Shown: positions 44,841 through 54,752, counted from the stretch's first letter. The stretch is 64,000 bases of DNA from an uncultured Pelagibacteraceae bacterium (GCA_902566785.1 CACFKI010000003.1:41766-105765), one strand, 5' to 3'. The notes: generated by a model from the sequence alone, not told the origin. Numbers and translations: made by a program.

Positions 44841-45947
44841 ATGAAGATAGAATTAAGAGAAAATAAAATACTTTTTGATAATGGAACTTCTTCAAAAGAA
44901 ATACACCCTTTTTGGTTGAGAGAAAGAGTAAATAATGATGAGTATTTGGATAAAAACACTCAACAAAGAAAATTTGATCCAACCTCACTTCAAACAAATG
45001 TATCAATCAAACAGGCAAAAATTAATAATGACTTATTAGAAATTGTTTTTAATGATGGTGTGAATTCCAAGTTAGAAATTGAAAAAATAATTGAAGAGTT
45101 TTCAAGAAATGATTCCTTAATAAAATCTATAAAAAGAGAAAAGTGGGACTCTAAATTTGGAAAAATAGATAAATTTAATTATGCAGAAGACATGTTCGAA
45201 AACAAAGAAATGTACGATATGTTAATTAAATTTTATAAATATGGTTTTGTTTTAATTAAGAATGTTCCAACAAAAAAAAATTTTATTGTAAATTTTGCAA
45301 ATTCAATAGGAAGTGTAAGAAGAACAAATTTTGGTGAATATTTTGATGTAAAATCAGTGCCTAATCCAAATGATTTGGCTTATACCTCGTTACCCCTAGC
45401 ACCCCATACTGATAATCCTTATAGAAATCCTGTTCCCTGTATTCAACTTTTACATTGTATAAAAAATGAAGTGAGAGGTGGTTTATCAACTTTAGTTGAT
45501 GGATTTACAGTTACAGAAGATTTAAAAAAAGAATTTAAGGAATACTATGATATTCTTACTAAAATAAAAGTTAAGTTTAAATTTATTGATAAAGATGTTG
45601 TTCTCGAAAATTGGTCTGAACTAATTCAATTAGATGAAAATCATGAACTTAAACAGGTTAAATTTAGTCCTCGATTAGATTTTGTTCCAATTCTAGATAA
45701 AGAGGAGCTAGATTTATATTACAATGCAAGAAATAAAATTTCTGAAATGTATAATTCAGATAAATACAGAATTGAATTTAAATTAATGCCAGGTGACCTC
45801 ATGATGATGGATAATTATCGATTATTACATGGAAGGACTTCTTTTGATACTAATGAAGGAAATAGATATCTTCAAGGTTGCTACATTGATTATGATAGTA
45901 CAGAAGGAAAGCTAAGGCATTTAAAAAGAAAATTAAAATTTAAGTAA
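44841..45947 (+). CDS. Gamma-butyrobetaine hydroxylase/TauD-family Fe(II)/2-oxoglutarate dioxygenase
   Basis: A 368-residue dioxygenase. The iron triad is His189 and Asp191 in PLAPHTDNPYRN and His330 in YRLLHGRTSF. The N-terminal DUF971-like domain (HPFWLRERVNNDEYLD) lacks the Cys ligands that bind zinc in gamma-butyrobetaine hydroxylase. The family hydroxylates gamma-butyrobetaine or trimethyllysine in carnitine synthesis and related betaines. It fits the betaine-related dehydrogenase at 2542, though at a distance. Ends over the azoreductase gene by 8 bases. Confidence 0.82.
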   Translation: MKIELRENKILFDNGTSSKEIHPFWLRERVNNDEYLDKNTQQRKFDPTSLQTNVSIKQAKINNDLLEIVFNDGVNSKLEIEKIIEEFSRNDSLIKSIKREKWDSKFGKIDKFNYAEDMFENKEMYDMLIKFYKYGFVLIKNVPTKKNFIVNFANSIGSVRRTNFGEYFDVKSVPNPNDLAYTSLPLAPHTDNPYRNPVPCIQLLHCIKNEVRGGLSTLVDGFTVTEDLKKEFKEYYDILTKIKVKFKFIDKDVVLENWSELIQLDENHELKQVKFSPRLDFVPILDKEELDLYYNARNKISEMYNSDKYRIEFKLMPGDLMMMDNYRLLHGRTSFDTNEGNRYLQGCYIDYDSTEGKLRHLKRKLKFK

Positions 45948-46521
45948 TGGCTTCTATTTGTTTTTCAGCTTCTTTTATTGATTTTTCATAATCTAATGAC
46001 ATTTGATCTGCACTAATTATATCTATTTTTTCAATTCCAAAAAAATTTAAAATAAATTTTAACCAAGGTGTTAAAAAATCCTCTTTGCTATTGAGCTTGG
46101 TTCCTCCTGAAGTAATAACTAAATAGGCTTTTTTGTTTTTAAGTAAACCTTCTCTTCGACCATTAGGTTTGAATCTGAATGTTTCACCTACTCTGGCAGC
46201 AAGATCTGACCATGCTTTTAAAGTAGCCGGTGGTCCATAATTATAAATTGGGGCTGATATAATTATAATATCACTCTCTTTTAATTCATTAACTAACTTA
46301 TCTGATAATTCAAACATTTTTTTATGATAATCGGTTTGATCTTTTTTTTCTATTTTCATTCCAGACTCAGTAAGCCCAGATACGAAAACCATTTCATCAT
46401 CTAAATCTCTATAAATTATCTCATCATCTGGTTTTTTTATTTTATCTAGAAGTTTTTTTGCTAAAGCCCTTGAGGTGGAACCTTGCTTTCGTGCACTTGA
46501 ATCAATTTGATAAATTTTCAT
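45940..46521 (-). CDS. FMN-dependent NAD(P)H quinone/azo reductase (flavodoxin-like fold)
   Basis: A 193-residue flavodoxin-fold reductase. IYQIDSSARKQGSTSRALAKK binds the FMN phosphate, and IISAPIYNYGPPATLKAWSD is the second FMN loop (PMYNFxxPxxLKxWxD in the AzoR family). It reduces quinones by two electrons. It follows the ccdA gene on the same strand by 11 bases. Confidence 0.85.
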   Translation of the reverse strand: MKIYQIDSSARKQGSTSRALAKKLLDKIKKPDDEIIYRDLDDEMVFVSGLTESGMKIEKKDQTDYHKKMFELSDKLVNELKESDIIIISAPIYNYGPPATLKAWSDLAARVGETFRFKPNGRREGLLKNKKAYLVITSGGTKLNSKEDFLTPWLKFILNFFGIEKIDIISADQMSLDYEKSIKEAEKQIEAIT

Positions 46522-46532
46522 TTTATTAATTC

Positions 46533-47237
46533 TTATCCGAAATTTTGAAGAAATGGAAAGATATTTAAAATATAATAACCTAAAGCTTGTAATTGGTTAG
46601 TTAAAATCAAAAAACCAGTAATTAATAAAATACCTCCACCTAATTTGGATACTATATTAATATTTTTTCTAAAATTTTTAGAAAAAATTAAAAATTTTTG
46701 AATTAAATAACCAGAAAAAATAAATGGTATTGCAAGGCCCAAAGAATAAACAGATAAAAGCATAATACCTTTGTTAATATTTTCCTCAGTAGATGCTAAT
46801 ACTAGTATAGATCCTAATATTGGTCCAATACAAGGTGTCCATCCAAACGCAAATGCCATACCTATAATTAATGGGCTGTAAAAATATTTATTATTGTTAG
46901 TTTGTATTCTTTTTTCATAATTCAGGAATTTTAAATTTATTAATCCCAGAATTTGTAAAGAAAATATTATAATTACTAACCCTGCAAAAATCCTAAGTTC
47001 TATAGAATTTTGAAGCAAGATTTGACCTAAAAAAGTAGAGGCTGCACCAAATACTATAAAGACTATTGAGAAACCTAATGTAAACAAAACTAATGGAAAC
47101 AAATTTATATTTTTTTTTTCAATCATTTCATTAAATGAAGTATTTGATATATAGGATATATATCCTGGAATAAGAGGAAGTACACAGGGTGATAAAAAAC
47201 TAATTAATCCTGCACCAAAAGCTAAAAATAATTCCAT
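46533..47237 (-). CDS. ccdA: Cytochrome c biogenesis protein CcdA (DsbD-like transmembrane domain)
   Basis: A 234-residue six-helix membrane protein. Both conserved cysteines are in place: AGLISFLSPCVLPLIPGY in helix 1 and AFGWTPCIGPILGS in helix 4. CcdA carries electrons from thioredoxin across the membrane to keep apocytochrome c or other periplasmic thiols reduced. Lies 3 bases after ppc, on the same strand. Confidence 0.92.
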   Translation of the reverse strand: MELFLAFGAGLISFLSPCVLPLIPGYISYISNTSFNEMIEKKNINLFPLVLFTLGFSIVFIVFGAASTFLGQILLQNSIELRIFAGLVIIIFSLQILGLINLKFLNYEKRIQTNNNKYFYSPLIIGMAFAFGWTPCIGPILGSILVLASTEENINKGIMLLSVYSLGLAIPFIFSGYLIQKFLIFSKNFRKNINIVSKLGGGILLITGFLILTNQLQALGYYILNIFPFLQNFG

Positions 47238-47240
47238 AAT

Positions 47241-49931
47241 TTAGCCAGTATTTTTCATAGCTGCAGCAATTCCAGCAATAGAGGTCATCATTGCATCCTC
47301 TAAATGTTTTTTCTGATTTTTGTTTACATTTTTTTTTGATAATTTTTTCATAACTACAGCCTGTAAAATATTTAATACTTCAGAATAAATATTTCTTACA
47401 AATGTGTTTGTTCTAAATTTATTTCTTTGATTTGTGATTTCATTTGGTGTTATTAGATTATTATGTTTTTTTACAATGCTAAATTCATTTCTCAATTTGT
47501 CTCCAACATTTTTAAGTTTTTTATCTGCTAGCCCATTTTCATAAACTTTTGATATATCAGGATCTACTTTCGAGATTACCATATCTAATATATCCATTGT
47601 AGAATTAAAGAATGGCCAATTTTTTTCCATATCTATTAAAACTGACCTAGTTTTTTTTTGCGAAGAATATTTTAGTGCCTCTGCAGTACCTAGCCATGCT
47701 GGCAACATAAGTCTAATTTGTGTCCACGCGAATACCCAAGGTATTGCTCTTAAACTTTTAATGTTATCAACATTTTTTCTCTTTGAAGGTCTTGATCCTA
47801 TAGATAATTTTCCTAAAGCTAGATGCGGTGTTACAGTTTTAAAGTATCTTATAAAATCTGAATTATTTTTAATATTCTGTCTATATGACAAAGTTGAAAT
47901 TTCAGCCATTTCCTCTATTAATCGCCTCCATTTATCTTTCGGTTTTGACGGCGGGTTTAAGGTTGCTTGCATTACTGCACCTATATAGCTGCAAAGATTG
48001 TATTTAGCTAAAGGTTCATAACCATACTTTTGTTGTATCATTTCTCCTTGGTCTGTAATTCTAATTTTGCCTTTTACTGATCCTGGAGGTTGAGATCTTA
48101 AAGTAGATTGAATAGGTCCTCCTCCTCTTCCAGCAGATCCTCCTCTTCCATGAAAGAAAGTAACATCAATTTTAAATTTATTTGCTAGTGTTACAATATC
48201 CTCTTGTAATTTGTATTGATGCCAACTCGCAGATAGTTTTCCAGCATCTTTACTAGAATCAGAATAACCAATCATAATTTCTTGTTTATTTTTTATTAGT
48301 TTTCTATACCAACTTAGGGAGAACAATTTTTGCATTATTGATTTTGCATTTTTCAAATCATCTAAAGTTTCAAATAGTGGAATAACTCTTAATTTTTTTT
48401 TAATTTTTGCTTCTTTTTGTAGGAAAGAGACTGCTAAAATATCAGATGCAGAAGCAGTCATTGATATAATGTAACCTCCTAAGCATTCCTCTGGTTCATC
48501 AGATAAAACATTAAATGTAGACCAAACTTCTAAGTTTTCATTATTTTTAAATTTAAAATTGTTAATAATATTTCTCTTTGATTTTATGCCTTTTGATAAA
48601 AATGAAATTTTCTGATCTTCTGTCATTTTAAAATAATTTTTCTTCAATTTTTTTTTAACTAGTTCTTCAATTAATTGTGAATGTCTAGAAGACTCCTGTC
48701 TTATATCTAGTCTAGCTAAATTTATTCCAAAACATTTAGCTCTTCTCATCAAATCAAGTAAATATCCACTGGCAATGTTTTCGCTTTGATTATTCTCTAA
48801 AGATTCTCTTACAATTCGTAATGGCTTTAAAATTTCCTCTCTTGAGGATAGTAGTTTATTTTTATTTAGAGGATTGTTTCTAACAAGATGATTTTCTATT
48901 GCTCTATGTGTGTATCTCATTTTGTCCCTTAGAGGTCTCAAAAAAACTCTATAAGGTTCGTGAGATTTACCTGTAACTTTTTTTATTTTATTGGAACATT
49001 TTTCCATAGAGAAAGATCTAATTAATTTTGTCAAAGCTTTTTCATAAAGTTTTGCAGCTTCCCATCTTGATAGCAATATGACTTCCTTAGTAACTTTTGA
49101 TGTAACATTAGGATTGCCATCTCTGTCTCCACCCATCCAGGATCCAAATTGAATAGGGTTAAAATTTTTGGGAAGATTTTTTCCCATATTTTTAACAAAG
49201 ATTCCATTTAACCTTCTATAAACTTTAGGAATAGTCTCCCATAGACTATCTTCTATAACTGCCAACCCCCAACGTGTTTCTTCAGAAGGCGTAGGCCTAA
49301 ACCTTTTGAGATCATCTGTATTCCATATGATTGTGAATTCATCATATAACTGTTTTTCTAAAATCTTTATTTTTGATAATTGATTTTTCATTAATTCTCT
49401 TTGTTCCATGATCTCTGTGATACTATGGTATTTTTGTATTAAAGTTCTTCTTTTAACTTCAGTGGGATGAGCAGTTAAAACTATTCCAATATTTAAATTT
49501 TTTGCAATGTTATAAATTTGATGAGGTGAAATTTTTTTATTTTTAAAAAGACTTTCAAAAATTTCTTCTATAAATATATTTTTGTGATCTTTCTTAATTT
49601 TTGAGTTTTCGAATTCATCTAGTTTTCTAGAAGCATCAATTGCCTCAGATAAATTTATAAAGTTCATAAAATGTGTAAACGCTCTAGATAACTTAAATAT
49701 TTTTTCAGGACTTAATCTTTGAATTTCTTGCTCAATTTTTTTGAATCTTTTTTTATTATCTTTATTTTTAATATTTGCCTTAGATAATAACCTTATTTTC
49801 TCAACCAAATTGAAAAACTTATCCCCTTCTTGTTTTTTAATTACTCTACCTAAAATATTTCCTAGAAACCTAACATCATTTCTAAGAGATTTGGTTGGGA
49901 TTCTTTCGTAATATAAATCTCTTTTTATCAT
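47241..49931 (-). CDS. ppc: Phosphoenolpyruvate carboxylase
   Basis: An 896-residue enzyme adding bicarbonate to PEP to give oxaloacetate, an anaplerotic step. The catalytic His is in VLTAHPTEVKRRTL, PEP/metal binding is in GSWMGGDRDGNPNVT, and the mobile loop FHGRGGSAGRGGGP is intact. MIGYSDSSKDAGKLSASW and the C-terminal tail IAAAMKNTG (usual end QNTG) confirm a full-length protein. Followed by ccdA. Confidence 0.96.
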   Translation of the reverse strand: MIKRDLYYERIPTKSLRNDVRFLGNILGRVIKKQEGDKFFNLVEKIRLLSKANIKNKDNKKRFKKIEQEIQRLSPEKIFKLSRAFTHFMNFINLSEAIDASRKLDEFENSKIKKDHKNIFIEEIFESLFKNKKISPHQIYNIAKNLNIGIVLTAHPTEVKRRTLIQKYHSITEIMEQRELMKNQLSKIKILEKQLYDEFTIIWNTDDLKRFRPTPSEETRWGLAVIEDSLWETIPKVYRRLNGIFVKNMGKNLPKNFNPIQFGSWMGGDRDGNPNVTSKVTKEVILLSRWEAAKLYEKALTKLIRSFSMEKCSNKIKKVTGKSHEPYRVFLRPLRDKMRYTHRAIENHLVRNNPLNKNKLLSSREEILKPLRIVRESLENNQSENIASGYLLDLMRRAKCFGINLARLDIRQESSRHSQLIEELVKKKLKKNYFKMTEDQKISFLSKGIKSKRNIINNFKFKNNENLEVWSTFNVLSDEPEECLGGYIISMTASASDILAVSFLQKEAKIKKKLRVIPLFETLDDLKNAKSIMQKLFSLSWYRKLIKNKQEIMIGYSDSSKDAGKLSASWHQYKLQEDIVTLANKFKIDVTFFHGRGGSAGRGGGPIQSTLRSQPPGSVKGKIRITDQGEMIQQKYGYEPLAKYNLCSYIGAVMQATLNPPSKPKDKWRRLIEEMAEISTLSYRQNIKNNSDFIRYFKTVTPHLALGKLSIGSRPSKRKNVDNIKSLRAIPWVFAWTQIRLMLPAWLGTAEALKYSSQKKTRSVLIDMEKNWPFFNSTMDILDMVISKVDPDISKVYENGLADKKLKNVGDKLRNEFSIVKKHNNLITPNEITNQRNKFRTNTFVRNIYSEVLNILQAVVMKKLSKKNVNKNQKKHLEDAMMTSIAGIAAAMKNTG

Positions 49932-49994
49932 TCTAACAGATCTTCATATTACAATAATTTTAGATAAATTGATTATTAAATTATCGCAGTGTTG

Positions 49995-50840
49995 TTAATT
50001 CTCCTTAGATAATTTAGTACTTTGTTCTCCTAAAAAATCTACTTTTAGAGTCATTTGATCTCCTTCTTTTAGATAATCAGGAGGATTCATTCCCATTCCT
50101 ACCCCAGATGGAGTACCAGTAGTAATTATATCTCCGGGCATTAAAGTCATAAACTGACTTATATGTGAAATCAGATAATTAAAATTGAAAATCATTAAAC
50201 TTGTATTTCCAGTTTGTCTTCTTTTACCGTTTAAATCGAGAGTCAAATTTAAATTAAATATATCTTTAATTTCATCTTTGGTAACTAAATATGGACCTAT
50301 AGGTCCAAATGTGTCTCCAGATTTTCCCTTAACCCACTGTCCTCCTTTATTTTTTTGCCAATCTCTTTCACTGATGTCATTACAAACACAATATCCAAGC
50401 ACAAATTCTTGAGCATTATTGTGATCTACATATTTAGCTTTTTTTCCGATTACTAAAGCAATTTCAACTTCATGATCAAGGCACTTTGAATCTTTTGGGA
50501 TTACCACATCGTCATAAGGACCAATTATACAATTAGGAGATTTATTAAATACAATTGGCTCCTTCGGAGCTGCTGAATTAGTTTCTTCCGCATGTGCTTT
50601 ATAATTTAGTCCTATTGCAAAAAAATTCGAAGGATTAATTATACAAGGACCTATTCTTTCTTTTTTATTTATTACAGGAAGAGAGTTTATTTCCTGATCT
50701 TTAATTTTTTTTAATGTTTCAAAATTTAAATTTTGAGGATTAAAATCACTAATTATTTTTGATAAATCTCTAAAATTATTTTGACTGTCTAATAAAGCAG
50801 GTTTTTCTTTTCCTTTTTCTCCAACCCTGAGCAACTTCAT
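49995..50840 (-). CDS. Fumarylacetoacetate hydrolase-family protein (2,4-diketo-3-deoxy acid hydrolase type)
   Basis: A 281-residue FAH-fold enzyme. FFAIGLNYKAHAEET, the metal ligands in LDHEVEIALVIGK, GDTFGPIGPYLVT and TGTPSGVGMGMNPP match the branch annotated as 2,4-diketo-3-deoxy-L-fuconate hydrolase or ureidoglycolate lyase. These cleave a C-C bond to give pyruvate and an acid. Last gene of the operon with the ROK kinase, Gfo/Idh gene and iolD (1-base overlap with ROK), so it may act on an inositol-derived intermediate. The substrate is inferred. Confidence 0.8.
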   Translation of the reverse strand: MKLLRVGEKGKEKPALLDSQNNFRDLSKIISDFNPQNLNFETLKKIKDQEINSLPVINKKERIGPCIINPSNFFAIGLNYKAHAEETNSAAPKEPIVFNKSPNCIIGPYDDVVIPKDSKCLDHEVEIALVIGKKAKYVDHNNAQEFVLGYCVCNDISERDWQKNKGGQWVKGKSGDTFGPIGPYLVTKDEIKDIFNLNLTLDLNGKRRQTGNTSLMIFNFNYLISHISQFMTLMPGDIITTGTPSGVGMGMNPPDYLKEGDQMTLKVDFLGEQSTKLSKEN

Positions 50841-51739
50841 TAATAGCTTACTCTTCTTCCTAGCCTTGCTGCACCTCTAACACCACTAGCATCACCATAT
50901 TTTGGTTTTAAAAATACTCCTTCAAATTCATTACCCGCAACAAATTTTCTGACATTTGATTGGATTTCATCAAAAAAATCAATTTCATTTGATAAACCAC
51001 CTCCAAAAATAAACGCATCAGGATCTAAAATATTTACAACTGAAGCTATTCCTAAAGACAAATTTTTCTTAAATTGCTCAATGGTTTTTTTTGCATCTAA
51101 ATCATTTTTTCTAAATAACTCAAAAATTTGTTGAGCATTTAAATCTTTTTTAAAATTATTTTTAAACATTTTTGATAAACTTAGGCCTGAAACAAAACTC
51201 TCTATTTCTCCATCCCTTAAATTTTTTGTATTATTATTAAAATTATCAACATTTAAAGGGAGTTGATTATGCCCCCACTCTCCTGTAATTCCATGTGGTC
51301 CTGAAACAATTTTTTTATCAATAACTAATCCACCTCCTACTCCTGATCCTAAAATAACTCCAAAAACTATTTTATAATGTTTACCAGATCCATCTATTGC
51401 TTCAGAAAGTGTAAAACAATTTGCATCATTTTCACAAAGAACTTCTCTAGATAAAGATTCTCTCAAATCTTTTTGAAATGGTTTATTATTTATCCATTCA
51501 CAATTTGGCGAATTTTTTACTAGCCCCGTTTGTATTGAATGTATCCCTGGATGACAAACTCCTACAGGAAGTTTTTTATCTGCATTTTTGTCTAATTTAA
51601 CTACTATATCTGATATAGCTTTTATAATTGAAGCATAATCCTTTGGGCAGTCAATTCTAGACCTGCTGCTTTCTTCTCCACCATCATGTAAAAGAATATA
51701 TTCTATTTTTGTTGCACCTACATCAATACCAATTTGCAT
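50840..51739 (-). CDS. ROK-family sugar kinase without the usual zinc-binding cysteines
   Basis: A 299-residue ROK protein. IGIDVGATKIEYILL is the ATP phosphate loop, CENDANCFTLSEA has catalytic Asp105, and LGSGVGGGLVID is the second phosphate motif. The ROK zinc motif normally reads GH-x(9-11)-CxCGxxGC; here Gly156-His157 is kept, but the Cys region (168-180) is NTKNLRDGEIES, so zinc binding is lost. No HTH domain, so it is a kinase and not a repressor. In the iolD operon it could replace IolC (a PfkB kinase), though this is inference. Confidence 0.82.
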   Translation of the reverse strand: MQIGIDVGATKIEYILLHDGGEESSRSRIDCPKDYASIIKAISDIVVKLDKNADKKLPVGVCHPGIHSIQTGLVKNSPNCEWINNKPFQKDLRESLSREVLCENDANCFTLSEAIDGSGKHYKIVFGVILGSGVGGGLVIDKKIVSGPHGITGEWGHNQLPLNVDNFNNNTKNLRDGEIESFVSGLSLSKMFKNNFKKDLNAQQIFELFRKNDLDAKKTIEQFKKNLSLGIASVVNILDPDAFIFGGGLSNEIDFFDEIQSNVRKFVAGNEFEGVFLKPKYGDASGVRGAARLGRRVSY

Positions 51740-51740
51740 A

Positions 51741-52901
51741 TTATTTTAAAATTTTTTTTATTTCTTTAGCTGTAAATAATTTAGGAATTTTACAGGTGGT
51801 TGCAATTTTTATTGGCTTATTTGTCCTCGCAGAATACATTGTTGATTGTATTAAATCTAAAACGTGAACAGATACTTCTCCATTGCATCTATGTTTTTTT
51901 TTATGCTCAATACAATATGCCATTTCAGCTAAACCTACTCCTCTGTAATTAGCGTTTGTGGGTGACTCGTTGGCTCTAGAACTTTGCGTTCTTATATTTA
52001 TTTTTCCCAAAGCCATTTTATTAGTTTTGAATTTTTGCCAAGGTTTCCCAAGTTTTTTACAAACATAAACTGAACCTCCAAACATATTCGGATCAGGTAC
52101 AATCATAGATCCTTTAGTTCCATACAGTTCAATATGATTTCTTTGATGAGCTATAACATCAAAAGATAATGTTAATCTTATTATACTATTATTTTCAAAT
52201 ACAATTGTCGTAAAATAGGTTGTAGGGCATTCTACTTTAATTTTTTTACCTTTTTTTGGACCTATCCCTATTGTTCTAAATTTTGCACCCTTCATTAAAC
52301 TTGCAGCTTTAACTTCTTTAGCTGGTCCCAATAAATTTACTAAAGCAGTTAAATAATATGGGCCCATATCAATTACTGGACCACCTTCTTTTTTTGCAAA
52401 CCATGGTTCAGGATCTGGGTGATAAGATTGCACACCCGGGAAAGCAAATATTGCATTACCAAGTTTAACTTTACCTAAAATATCACTTTCTAAAAGTTCT
52501 TTTGATTTTTGATTACCTCCACCTAGAAATGTATCTGGGGCGTTTCCTAAATAAAGTTTTTTTTTATTTGCAATTTTTAGTAATTCTTTCCCATCTTTTA
52601 AATTTATTGCTAAAGGTTTTTCCGAATAAACATGTTTACCGTTTAAAAGAGCCTTTTTAGCTATTTGATAATGAGATTTTGGAGGTGTTAAATTTAAAAT
52701 TATTTCAATTTCGTTATCCTTAAGTAAATTAGAAACAGAGAGAGATTTAATTCCATAATTCTTTGAACATTTAATCGCTGCTTGTTCTTTTATATCTGCA
52801 CATTTTACTATTTTAAAATTATTAAAGTATTTATGCGCTCTAAAATAAGTTTCTGAAATATGACCGCAGCCTATTAAACCAACTTTAAAAACTTTGTTCA
52901 T
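51741..52901 (-). CDS. Gfo/Idh/MocA-family oxidoreductase
   Basis: A 386-residue NAD(P)-dependent sugar dehydrogenase. VGLIGCGHISETYFRAHKYF is the nucleotide motif and HVYSEKPLAINLKDG carries the catalytic Lys. KEGGPVIDMGPYYLTALVNL is the C-terminal domain motif. It is longer than IolG and differs from the clear IolG at 59473, so it may work on scyllo-inositol, another isomer or an island intermediate. Sits between iolD (6-base gap) and the ROK gene (1-base gap). Confidence 0.85.
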   Translation of the reverse strand: MNKVFKVGLIGCGHISETYFRAHKYFNNFKIVKCADIKEQAAIKCSKNYGIKSLSVSNLLKDNEIEIILNLTPPKSHYQIAKKALLNGKHVYSEKPLAINLKDGKELLKIANKKKLYLGNAPDTFLGGGNQKSKELLESDILGKVKLGNAIFAFPGVQSYHPDPEPWFAKKEGGPVIDMGPYYLTALVNLLGPAKEVKAASLMKGAKFRTIGIGPKKGKKIKVECPTTYFTTIVFENNSIIRLTLSFDVIAHQRNHIELYGTKGSMIVPDPNMFGGSVYVCKKLGKPWQKFKTNKMALGKINIRTQSSRANESPTNANYRGVGLAEMAYCIEHKKKHRCNGEVSVHVLDLIQSTMYSARTNKPIKIATTCKIPKLFTAKEIKKILK

Positions 52902-52907
52902 GGTTTA

Positions 52908-54752
52908 TTAAACACCTTGTCTTTGTTTAGATTTACCTTCTTTGTGTAATTTCAATGCTTGTTCATTTTCTTTTGTAGAAGGAATCTCTAAAGTTGGACT
53001 TTCCCAATATGCGGATCCTTCTAACCATTGATATGAATGTGTTTTAATTGAAATTACATAGGTAACTTTTGATTTTTTTGCTCTTTTGAAAGCTTCTTCA
53101 AGTTCTGAAATGGATGAAACTTGTTCTGATTTTGCTCCCATGCTCTCTGCATGTTTTGCAAAATCAACACCAACAAGTTTAGGCGCATTAGAGCTTTCAA
53201 ATAGACAATTAAATTCTTTACCACCTTTAAATAATTGTAATCTATTGATAACTGCATGCCCTCCATTGTCACATACAATTACAATAAGCTTATTATCAGT
53301 TATCACCGATGAATAAATATCAGAATTATATAATAAGTAAGATCCATCTCCGATAAATGTTATTACTTCTTTATCTGGATTTGCCATTTTAATACCAAGG
53401 GCGCCTGAAATTTCATAGCTCATACAACTAAAGCCCCATTCTGTTTCATGTGTGTTTAGTTCTCTTGGTCTCCAAATTTGAACAACTTCACCAACCAATC
53501 CACCTGCAGCAGTAACTGCTATATCTGTAGGGTCTGAATTTCTATACACTGCACCAACAGCATGTGCATAACTTGGAACTTTTTGATTAGTTGGTCCACT
53601 TTCCTTATCTACATAATCATTCCAAGATTTTAGTTCTTTTCTTGATTTTTCGTACCAGTCATCTGGAGCCTTCCAATCACCTAGAGCTAATGATAGTTCA
53701 TTGATTGACACTTTTGCATCGCCGATAACTGACTGAGCCATATGTTTGTTCGCATCGAATCTTGCAACATTAATTGAAACTAATGAAAACTTTGGATTTT
53801 CAAAATTAGCCCAAGACCCTGTTGTGAAATCTCCAAGTTTTGTACCAATAGCAATTGCTAAATCAGTTTGTTTTGCAAAATTATTTGCAGCTTTTCCTCC
53901 AAGTCCTCCTATTGGTCCTAAAAAATGCGAATGATCTTTCTTCATAGTTGAATAACCCATTACTGTTTGGGTAACAGGAATATTATGTTTAATTGCAAAA
54001 TTGGATAGATCTTCCATTGCGTCTGAATAAAAAACTCCACCACCTGAAATAATTATTGGATTTTTTGATTTCTTTATTTTTTCTGCTGCTTCTTTAATTT
54101 GAAAATCATCTGGACGGGGTCTTCTTATATTATGAATTCTTTCTTTAAAAAATTCTTCAGGATATTCAAACGTTTCTCCTTGAATATCTTGGCACAAAGA
54201 AATGCATGCTGGTCCACAATCTGCTGGATCTAACATGACTTGGATTGCTTGTGGCAAAGTTTGAAGAATTTGTTCTGGTCTGGTTATTCTATCAAAATAC
54301 CTTGTTACAGGTTTAAAAGCATCATTTTGGCTAATACCAGGATTATTAAAATGTTCTACTTGTTGTAGGACAGGATCAGGCATTCTATTTGCATAAGTAT
54401 CTCCAGGTAAAAATAATATTGGAAGTCTATTACTCATAGCTACAGCAGCTGCAGTAACCATATTTGTTGAACCTGGTCCCACTGAACTTGTAGCTATAAA
54501 AATTTGTTTTCTTCTTTTTGCTCTAGCATAAGCTATGCCTGTTAAAGCCATATTTTGCTCATGATGACCTCTATAAGTTGGTAGTATGTCTTTATTTTCT
54601 TCTAGAGCTTGTCCTAAGCAGGCAACATTGCCATGACCAAAAATACCAAATGCACCAGCAAATAATGGTTCTTTTTTACCATCGATCAAAATTTTTTGAG
54701 CTATAAGAAATTTTACAATTGCATGAGCACATGTAAGCTTTATTTTTTTCAT
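52908..54752 (-). CDS. iolD: 3D-trihydroxycyclohexanedione acylhydrolase (myo-inositol catabolism)
   Basis: A 614-residue TPP enzyme that opens the ring of 3D-(3,5/4)-trihydroxycyclohexane-1,2-dione to 5-deoxyglucuronate. GIFGHGNVACLGQAL and YRGHHEQNMALTGIAYA (TPP-activating Glu65) are IolD-type. TSSVGPGSTNMVTAAAVAMS and PDPVLQQVEHF follow, and the TPP/Mg motif begins at FIGDGSYLLY (GDGS at 468-471). The whole block pattern matches IolD better than sulfoacetaldehyde acetyltransferase or acetolactate synthase. It leads a leftward operon with Gfo/Idh, ROK and FAH genes, divergent from the aldehyde dehydrogenase. Confidence 0.93.
   Translation of the reverse strand: MKKIKLTCAHAIVKFLIAQKILIDGKKEPLFAGAFGIFGHGNVACLGQALEENKDILPTYRGHHEQNMALTGIAYARAKRRKQIFIATSSVGPGSTNMVTAAAVAMSNRLPILFLPGDTYANRMPDPVLQQVEHFNNPGISQNDAFKPVTRYFDRITRPEQILQTLPQAIQVMLDPADCGPACISLCQDIQGETFEYPEEFFKERIHNIRRPRPDDFQIKEAAEKIKKSKNPIIISGGGVFYSDAMEDLSNFAIKHNIPVTQTVMGYSTMKKDHSHFLGPIGGLGGKAANNFAKQTDLAIAIGTKLGDFTTGSWANFENPKFSLVSINVARFDANKHMAQSVIGDAKVSINELSLALGDWKAPDDWYEKSRKELKSWNDYVDKESGPTNQKVPSYAHAVGAVYRNSDPTDIAVTAAGGLVGEVVQIWRPRELNTHETEWGFSCMSYEISGALGIKMANPDKEVITFIGDGSYLLYNSDIYSSVITDNKLIVIVCDNGGHAVINRLQLFKGGKEFNCLFESSNAPKLVGVDFAKHAESMGAKSEQVSSISELEEAFKRAKKSKVTYVISIKTHSYQWLEGSAYWESPTLEIPSTKENEQALKLHKEGKSKQRQGV

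Noticed and set aside
53054..53316. Opposite-strand and alternate-frame open frames within iolD and other long genes
   Set aside because: They lie fully inside clear genes, lack ribosome-binding sites and show no domain; they arise from low stop density opposite or beside the real frames.
52908..54752. Reading the TPP enzyme as sulfoacetaldehyde acetyltransferase (Xsc), which would complete the taurine route
   Set aside because: Its block pattern (GIFGHGN, GHHEQ, PDPVLQQVEHF) is that of IolD, its operon partners are a Gfo/Idh gene, a kinase and an FAH gene, and iolE and iolG are nearby.
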